Of a DNA stretch of 34,014 bases, positions 29,592 through 34,014 are shown in pieces. The stretch comes from a virus: positions 1 through 34,014 of the IMG/VR virus record IMGVR_UViG_3300023103_000010, one strand, 5' to 3'. Position 1 is the first letter of the stretch. Every line of letters starts with the position of its first letter. The notes under the pieces are model-generated. The model saw nothing but the letters and a program-made list of their open reading frames with translations. It was not told where the DNA came from and searched no databases. The position numbers were made by a program, and so were the translations under genes.

Positions 29592-31352
29592 ATGCTCATA
29601 GATATTGAAAAGTATGTGAGGCAATTGCTGCCTCCTAACCGCCGATTGCCTAAGCATATCGGTTTGGTGACCACTTTGTTTAGCCCGATTGAGTCAATTA
29701 TAAAGTCGTTTAATGACTATAAATATGACAGTCAGTTTGATGTAGGAACGCCGGGACAAATGGCAGTGCTGGAATACATCCTGCAAAGCTATGTCCATTA
29801 TAATATTAAGGTACTGGGTGCGGACGGTGTAAGGCTGGATTTTCGCGTTTTGGTTCCGGAAGGTCTTAGCCAGGGAGACCGTGGGGAAGTGGTAAGAATA
29901 GTAGAACGTTACCGGTTACGCTCAAAGCGATATGAGATTAAAGACTCTCTTGACTGGGGAAATGGTGGTGACGATCCGATTACAGGGTTGGCATTTTCCC
30001 CATCTCCGACCATTGTAGAAACTAGTCCAGGCTTTTGGCTTGTAAGTTATGGTGTTAATCAGGCTGGTATTTGGCCGACTAATTTAACTAATGTTACGCA
30101 AGGCATCGGCTACCTTAATAATGATATTGAGTATGCTGCTGGTTCTCAGAAAAACTTTCAGGTTACGACCGCCGGGGAATACGATTTACATGTGGGAAGC
30201 CTTCATTTTAAGCTTGTTGCTACTGCAACTGAAATCGTTTCAATTGCTCCTAATTGGCTTTTAGGTATTGGTTTGACAAATGATGTAAATAGCAGGGATG
30301 CAAGTCTTTGGCTGAACGCTACCACTGACTGTAAGCTTAGGTTAACGGGAACCGATGGGGTGCCAATAAGCGGAATTACCTCAAACAATATGCCATTTTC
30401 GGATGGTGTATGGATTGATGGAACTACGGATTGGGCTGCTCCCTGGTCTGAGGTTTTTCGCTTGAATCCAATGTCTTATGGCGTGGGAGGTTTAATCGCA
30501 GGTAAGCAGTATAAAATTGAAATAGTCAGGACAAGCCAGTCCAGCCCTATTTTTTCAATGTTACTAACGATACCAACGACAAGCCATATATATCCGCCAA
30601 TGGTGGTGGATTTGCCGACCAATAATCTACTTGCTTGCGAGAAAGGCCCAGAGGTTTATGGTATGGCTTCCTATACACAAACAGGGCTTAGCTGGTACAT
30701 GGATGGTAAAAATGTAGATCAGGTAAAAGGTTATCTTAAACGTGTAAGTGATGGAGCAATTATCTTTCAGCCTATCATTGATTTTACCAAGATTGTTGAT
30801 GGTGTAAAGGTTTCTGTTTTCTCTCCTGGTGCACGTGGAATATATACTTTTCCTACACCTGTCGCGCCAGGTATTTATTTATGGGGAACCGAAGGCTCTA
30901 GCTGTTCTTCACCTCAGATTTATTGGAGCCAACCGTTTACAATTACTGCTCCTAACGTTCCCGATCCAGGGCCAGAACCAGAGCCACAAACAGGGGCTTA
31001 CATCTGGAAATACGTTCTCGAGTGTTATCCACCGCACATGACTCTTGATATTGTGGCAAGTCCTGACGGGTTGGGTTTGCTGGTTACCGATTTAATAAAT
31101 TATCCTGTTCAGGGTGATTTTGAGGTCAGCTACGTAATTAATGAACAGCTCCATCGTGGTGTCGGCAGATTGGTTAATCACCTGCATCATTTCCCTGCTC
31201 CCCTTAGCATAAGGAAGGTTAAAAACAGAATAGGAATCCCAGGCCTATACATTACTGGTTCAGGTAATTCGGGAGGGGATTTGTCCGCTATTCAGACATT
31301 TTCGGACAATACATCATACGCACAAATCGACATAATTTGCATTAAACAATGA
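29592..31352 (+). CDS. Large tail protein: gpI/gp48-like N-terminus with added fibre domains
   Basis: 586 aa. Residues 1-120 resemble the tail protein I/gp48 role that ends the wedge: YVRQLLPPNRRLPKHIGLVTTLFSPIESI, TPGQMAVLEYILQSYVHYNI, VRIVERYRLRSKRYEI. The rest is strand-rich, like stacked Ig/beta domains, with a Pro-Glu linker at about 455-463 (VPDPGPEPEPQ) before a final domain of about 120 residues. The extra domains probably make this protein part of the host-contact apparatus. Only the N-terminal assignment follows from gene order. Confidence 0.65.
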   Translation: MLIDIEKYVRQLLPPNRRLPKHIGLVTTLFSPIESIIKSFNDYKYDSQFDVGTPGQMAVLEYILQSYVHYNIKVLGADGVRLDFRVLVPEGLSQGDRGEVVRIVERYRLRSKRYEIKDSLDWGNGGDDPITGLAFSPSPTIVETSPGFWLVSYGVNQAGIWPTNLTNVTQGIGYLNNDIEYAAGSQKNFQVTTAGEYDLHVGSLHFKLVATATEIVSIAPNWLLGIGLTNDVNSRDASLWLNATTDCKLRLTGTDGVPISGITSNNMPFSDGVWIDGTTDWAAPWSEVFRLNPMSYGVGGLIAGKQYKIEIVRTSQSSPIFSMLLTIPTTSHIYPPMVVDLPTNNLLACEKGPEVYGMASYTQTGLSWYMDGKNVDQVKGYLKRVSDGAIIFQPIIDFTKIVDGVKVSVFSPGARGIYTFPTPVAPGIYLWGTEGSSCSSPQIYWSQPFTITAPNVPDPGPEPEPQTGAYIWKYVLECYPPHMTLDIVASPDGLGLLVTDLINYPVQGDFEVSYVINEQLHRGVGRLVNHLHHFPAPLSIRKVKNRIGIPGLYITGSGNSGGDLSAIQTFSDNTSYAQIDIICIKQ

Positions 31353-32836
31353 GTAACATACAACTAGAATTTGTGCCTCAATGGCCGAAAGAATATGACC
31401 CGACTATCAAAAGAAATCAATGGATGGATGTGATTCCTAATTTGGTTAATGTTGATCCTGGATTTTTGTGGGTGATGCCTCGAAATGAGAGTACAATGGC
31501 AGAGCTTATTGCAAAAGGGGTTAACAGGTTCACACGTTCAGATATGGGTGTTCCGGGTTGGACGCAAGAGCAGGTAGTTGCATTTAGAGACCAAGGTTAT
31601 GGTTATGATGATGTTCCGCAAACACCAACACAGTTCGGTTTGGGAGATAGAGGTCCCGGAGCTTCCGAGTGGGTCTCTGCACCAGGTGTACCAACAACAT
31701 GGCCTAACATTTGGAATCGTCGCTTTTTTAATACCCAGGCAGGCGCTACGGAGCCAATGCCAGCAAGTGAAGGTGCAATGAAGGGCAATCAGTATAACAC
31801 TGATCATACACTCGTTATATTTGAAAATACTGAACAGGACCACGCAATCAGCAGCCATTGGTCGTTTGTGAAGGCATGGGCAGCGAATTGGGTACCAAGG
31901 GTAATTAACCGTTGGCCAGGAAAAAAAGTGATTGTTTGCTGGAATTATTTCAGTGGTTTCGGGAAAACAATCAGGTGGGGTAATAAAGAGGAAAAAAAAG
32001 CACTACTCCACTTACCGCTTAGCCAATGGGAGGCTAATCCAATGTTGCCCGGTGGAGATTTAGAGTTGTTTAACGGAGTATGTTTTGGCGTGTACATGGG
32101 CGCTCCCGATGATGTCAATCACGTGCCTTATGACTTTATTTATAACGCCTATATAGCAAGGAAAGCGAATAAGTTTTTGGTTTGTTTTACGCAGGGATTC
32201 CACGAATGGATGCCGAATGTAAAATCACTTTGGACCTTTTCGGATGGAAAATATTATGCTGATGGGAAAATGGCAATTTCTCCCAATATAGGCTTTGCAA
32301 ATATGTTATTCGTAAAAATTTTTGGAGACTGTTTTGCACCATTTTCCATGTCAGGAAAATATGTAATAGATGAAGAACATCCTGTAAGAATTGACAGAGA
32401 GTGGCATCAGGGAGGTATTTGGATTCCGGCTGGTCAAACTGAGCCTGTTAGTTTAGATGAATTTCCTCATTGGGGCAAGCCTGAAAGGTATCCTGGTGGT
32501 GGAATATCTGATTATACTGGGTTTGCTGCTTATTATTTTGACCGCACATTTGGCTACGTTATCGGTGGAACGGAGGAGTGGTGCGACTATCGTGCAGATG
32601 GCGGTGCATGGGTGCCAGCCGTGAATAGTTGGGCTGACGATGTTTGTAATGCCTACTACGGTAGTGGTTATTTTGTTTATTCAAAGCGTAAGAATAATAT
32701 TATTTCCTTCCTTGTATTTAATGGAAAGGCTTCGGATAGCGTTCGGCATAAGGTAGAGTGGAAATATCAGGGTCAAATATTTGAGGGCTGGATTGCTGGC
32801 ACTATTCCTTATTGCGTAAATTATACCCTATCTTAA
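31349..32836 (+). CDS. Unidentified 495-aa tail-tip protein, possible receptor binding or glycosidase-like
   Basis: Starts by ATGA coupling to the preceding tail protein. It is unusually rich in Trp, Tyr and Gly and has alternating strands and helices (HTLVIFENTEQDHAI; KKVIVCWNYFSGF; ANKFLVCFTQGFHEW) like a TIM-barrel glycosidase in its first 300 residues, then a strand-rich C-terminal part. I cannot match it to a named family. Position after the wedge genes and before a fibre gene suggests receptor binding or surface-polysaccharide processing. Confidence 0.6.
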   Translation: MSNIQLEFVPQWPKEYDPTIKRNQWMDVIPNLVNVDPGFLWVMPRNESTMAELIAKGVNRFTRSDMGVPGWTQEQVVAFRDQGYGYDDVPQTPTQFGLGDRGPGASEWVSAPGVPTTWPNIWNRRFFNTQAGATEPMPASEGAMKGNQYNTDHTLVIFENTEQDHAISSHWSFVKAWAANWVPRVINRWPGKKVIVCWNYFSGFGKTIRWGNKEEKKALLHLPLSQWEANPMLPGGDLELFNGVCFGVYMGAPDDVNHVPYDFIYNAYIARKANKFLVCFTQGFHEWMPNVKSLWTFSDGKYYADGKMAISPNIGFANMLFVKIFGDCFAPFSMSGKYVIDEEHPVRIDREWHQGGIWIPAGQTEPVSLDEFPHWGKPERYPGGGISDYTGFAAYYFDRTFGYVIGGTEEWCDYRADGGAWVPAVNSWADDVCNAYYGSGYFVYSKRKNNIISFLVFNGKASDSVRHKVEWKYQGQIFEGWIAGTIPYCVNYTLS

Positions 32837-32838
32837 TC

Positions 32839-33411
32839 ATGGCACAACAAACCATTTTAAATTTAAAAGCCAGGTTTCAGACTGGCAAAAAGCCCGTTCA
32901 AGCGGATTATGAAGCCGTTCTTGATTCTTATGTTCATAAGGATGATGTAGCAGCTATTAATGCCAGCCTAATTGATGCGCGTATCAATAATTATGACGAA
33001 GCGATTAAGGCTGTCACAAATGGCGCTGTTGATACTTTCGGGGATGTGTTGAAAATCCTGAGGGGCTTTGATACGGATGATGATGTTGCTGCTCTGCTTG
33101 AACAAGCGGGGGGATCTGTTTTGTGGTCTAATGTTCAGGGTAAACCTACAAATCTAAATGTGACCTGGGCAGAGCAGACAATTAGTGTTGATCTCTATTA
33201 TAATACACCTTACGGCTCTATTGAGTCTGTTCCTTCTGTTTCAATTGTCCGGGGGATTGGGTTGCTAGCAGCAAATAAGAGAGCACATATTGTAGATATT
33301 TTCATTACTAATGTCCCTGTAAAGTGGCTGGATGGACCATCCCAATATATTGTTCATCGTATCAGGGCGGTAACTATTGCGGTCGATCCAAAAATAACTT
33401 TACCGTCTTGA
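32839..33411 (+). CDS. Tail fibre-like protein, 190 aa
   Basis: I place the start at ATG 32839 (MAQQTILNLKARFQTGKKP), three bases after the upstream stop; a frame from 32812 would add nine residues inside that gene. The opening LKARFQTGKKPVQADYEAVLDSYVHKDDV and AVDTFGDVLKILRGFDTDDDVAALL are a recurring N-terminal module in Bacteroidota phage fibre proteins. The rest is strand-rich. It likely attaches to the tail tip. Confidence 0.68.
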   Translation: MAQQTILNLKARFQTGKKPVQADYEAVLDSYVHKDDVAAINASLIDARINNYDEAIKAVTNGAVDTFGDVLKILRGFDTDDDVAALLEQAGGSVLWSNVQGKPTNLNVTWAEQTISVDLYYNTPYGSIESVPSVSIVRGIGLLAANKRAHIVDIFITNVPVKWLDGPSQYIVHRIRAVTIAVDPKITLPS

Positions 33412-33662
33412 TGAAATGTGTTCTAATTGTTAATCCTTGTGGTATGCTATCTGCAATGCCCACATTGGAAGATTTTAATAAGCTTGGTTTTGAGACTGAT
33501 GGCAAAGTGTTCGGAGAAGTGGAAGTGTCGGAAGCTGACGCGGCCTTAGTGTATCAAGAAAGATCAAGAATTAGAGTGCTTTTGCCAGACTTGCCAGGGC
33601 TGATAACTGAACCTGCTTGGTTATATTTGACCGTGATCCGGGGCGAGGTGCGACTAGTGTAA
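33411..33662 (+). CDS. Hypothetical last gene of late operon, 83 aa
   Basis: Start ATG 33411 overlaps the previous stop (TGATG). The protein is strand-rich (KCVLIVNPCG; RIRVLLPDLPG; LYLTVIRGEVRLV), without a membrane segment. It may be a chaperone or a small fibre component by position; family unknown. Confidence 0.62.
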   Translation: MKCVLIVNPCGMLSAMPTLEDFNKLGFETDGKVFGEVEVSEADAALVYQERSRIRVLLPDLPGLITEPAWLYLTVIRGEVRLV

Positions 33663-33742
33663 TGATACAAATCCTCAGTATAAAGATACAAAAAAACGGC
33701 TAAACCGCAAATAGTTTTGGGTCTTATTTTGGGAATTTAATT

Positions 33743-33765
33743 GGTGTTTAAATAGGGTTTAAATG
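33743..33765. repeat. Inverted copy of TTTAAACACC motif
   Basis: GGTGTTTAAATAGGGTTTAAATG is the reverse complement of the TTTAAACACC...TTTAAA type motif seen at 4079, 15477 and 23018. It lies between the last gene and the operon terminator. The rest of the 33663-33771 gap shows no other feature. Confidence 0.45.
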
Positions 33766-33771
33766 TTGCTC

Positions 33772-33798
33772 AAAGAGGCTCCTTTTAGGGGTCTCTTT
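33772..33798 (+). terminator. Terminator of the plus-strand late operon
   Basis: AAAGAGGCTCC (33772-33782) pairs with GGGGTCTCTTT (33788-33798) over 11 positions, two of them G-T pairs, with loop TTTTA, followed by CTTGTT. It ends the 15-kb tail operon close to the inferred phage end. Confidence 0.82.
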
Positions 33799-33878
33799 CT
33801 TGTTATTCTCCAGTTTTGGGCTGAAAGTAGTTTTTTACATTTGGAATTGCGATTTTTGATTTTTGGTTTTGTGATTCA
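33799..33878. mobile_element. Probable right end of the Mu-like phage
   Basis: These 80 bases after the last terminator have no gene. Read on the minus strand from 33878 inward, they begin TGAATCACAAAACC and continue with AAAAATC twice and GCAATTCC, short A-rich repeats at 7-base spacing. Mu ends also start with TG followed by A-rich transposase sites. A host-like reading frame starts right outside. The exact terminus (33878 with CA on the plus strand) is an inference; the left end is outside the window. Confidence 0.5.
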
Positions 33879-33988
33879 ATAATGGAGGACGTTTTGAAGC
33901 TAAATATTATCCTGAATGGATTGATTTCTTGAAAAAAGTCAGGAAAGCAGACCGGGCGCAGGTTGTATTTGTTGAAAACAAACAGTGA
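33879..33988 (+). pseudogene. 3' remnant of a host gene interrupted by the phage
   Basis: A frame with no start codon, open from 33875 to TGA 33986-33988, encodes a protein-like C-terminus (GGRFEAKYYPEWIDFLKKVR, then KADRAQVVFVENKQ). Its composition is unlike the AT-rich noncoding DNA just before it, and it begins at the inferred phage end. The most likely reading is the tail of a host gene split by integration; the 5' part should lie left of the window. The protein family is not recognised. The last 26 bases of the window (33989-34014) hold only a weak ATGCT/AGCAT repeat. Confidence 0.5.
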
Positions 33989-34014
33989 TTTCATGCTTTG
34001 TTCAGCATAATTAA

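Noticed and set aside
33803-33994. Minus-strand open frame of 63 codons at the right end
   Set aside because: It spans the inferred phage-host junction and is antisense to the protein-like host remnant; no recognisable domain.
1-34014. tRNA genes, diversity-generating retroelement, site-specific integrase
   Set aside because: No cloverleaf-like sequence, reverse transcriptase, template/variable repeat pair or integrase was found on reading the window; a dedicated scan was not possible.

Overview
The window is almost entirely one Mu-like transposable (pro)phage. The order of a divergent XRE repressor, a small HTH protein, a DDE transposase (MuA type), an AAA+ ATPase (MuB type), DUF3164, a GemA/gp16-like protein, then Mu-type head and contractile-tail genes fits the Mu group closely. 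The host is most likely a member of Bacteroidota (Cytophagales or a relative is an inference). This rests on the style of the proteins (DUF6046, DUF2586, the Bacteroidota-type phage lipoprotein, an endolysin with an S-x-H...P-S-x-A-x-D motif), on AT-rich start contexts and on few clear Shine-Dalgarno sequences. The left phage end lies outside the window, because base 1 falls inside the repressor gene. The right end appears to lie near 33878. It is followed by what looks like the 3' end of an interrupted host gene, so this is probably an integrated prophage of at least 33.9 kb.

Layout. (1) 1-369, minus: truncated repressor. (2) 370-472: early control region with operator-like inverted repeats. 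(3) 473-9530, plus: early/middle operon with the Ner-like protein, transposase, transposition ATPase, DUF3164, a HAD phosphatase flanked by two tiny genes (a 45-aa membrane protein and a 35-aa zinc ribbon), GemA, a protein with a replication-protein-like C-terminus, a possible regulator and many unknown small proteins, closed by a strong terminator at 9553. (4) 9641-9880: a lone gene between two terminators, moron-like. (5) 18302-9941, minus: inverted packaging/head/fibre block of small terminase, large terminase, gp36-like, portal, gpF, gpG, neck protein, candidate unimolecular spanin, BppU-like, collagen-like and SGNH-hydrolase fibre proteins. (6) 18303-18468: divergent control region. (7) 18469-33662, plus: protease/scaffold, capsid, sheath, tube, lysis genes with an M15 endolysin, tail chaperone with a -1 frameshift, tape measure, hub, spike, baseplate wedge, a Tad2-like putative anti-Thoeris protein, and tail-fibre proteins, closed by a terminator at 33772. 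(8) 33799-33878: right end. (9) 33879-34014: host flank.

How the genes work together. The transposase and its ATPase integrate and replicate the phage. Middle genes modulate the host and probably switch on late transcription. The two divergent late operons starting at about 18.3 kb build the head, package DNA by headful and build a contractile tail. The endolysin and candidate spanin lyse the cell. Many genes overlap by ATGA or TAATG, so translational coupling is the rule. The most notable items are the Tad2-like gene embedded in the baseplate operon, the candidate u-spanin, the frameshift signal, the inverted head block, GTAC-containing repeat clusters in the control regions, and the probable phage-host junction. 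No tRNA, rRNA, CRISPR array, site-specific integrase or reverse transcriptase was seen.
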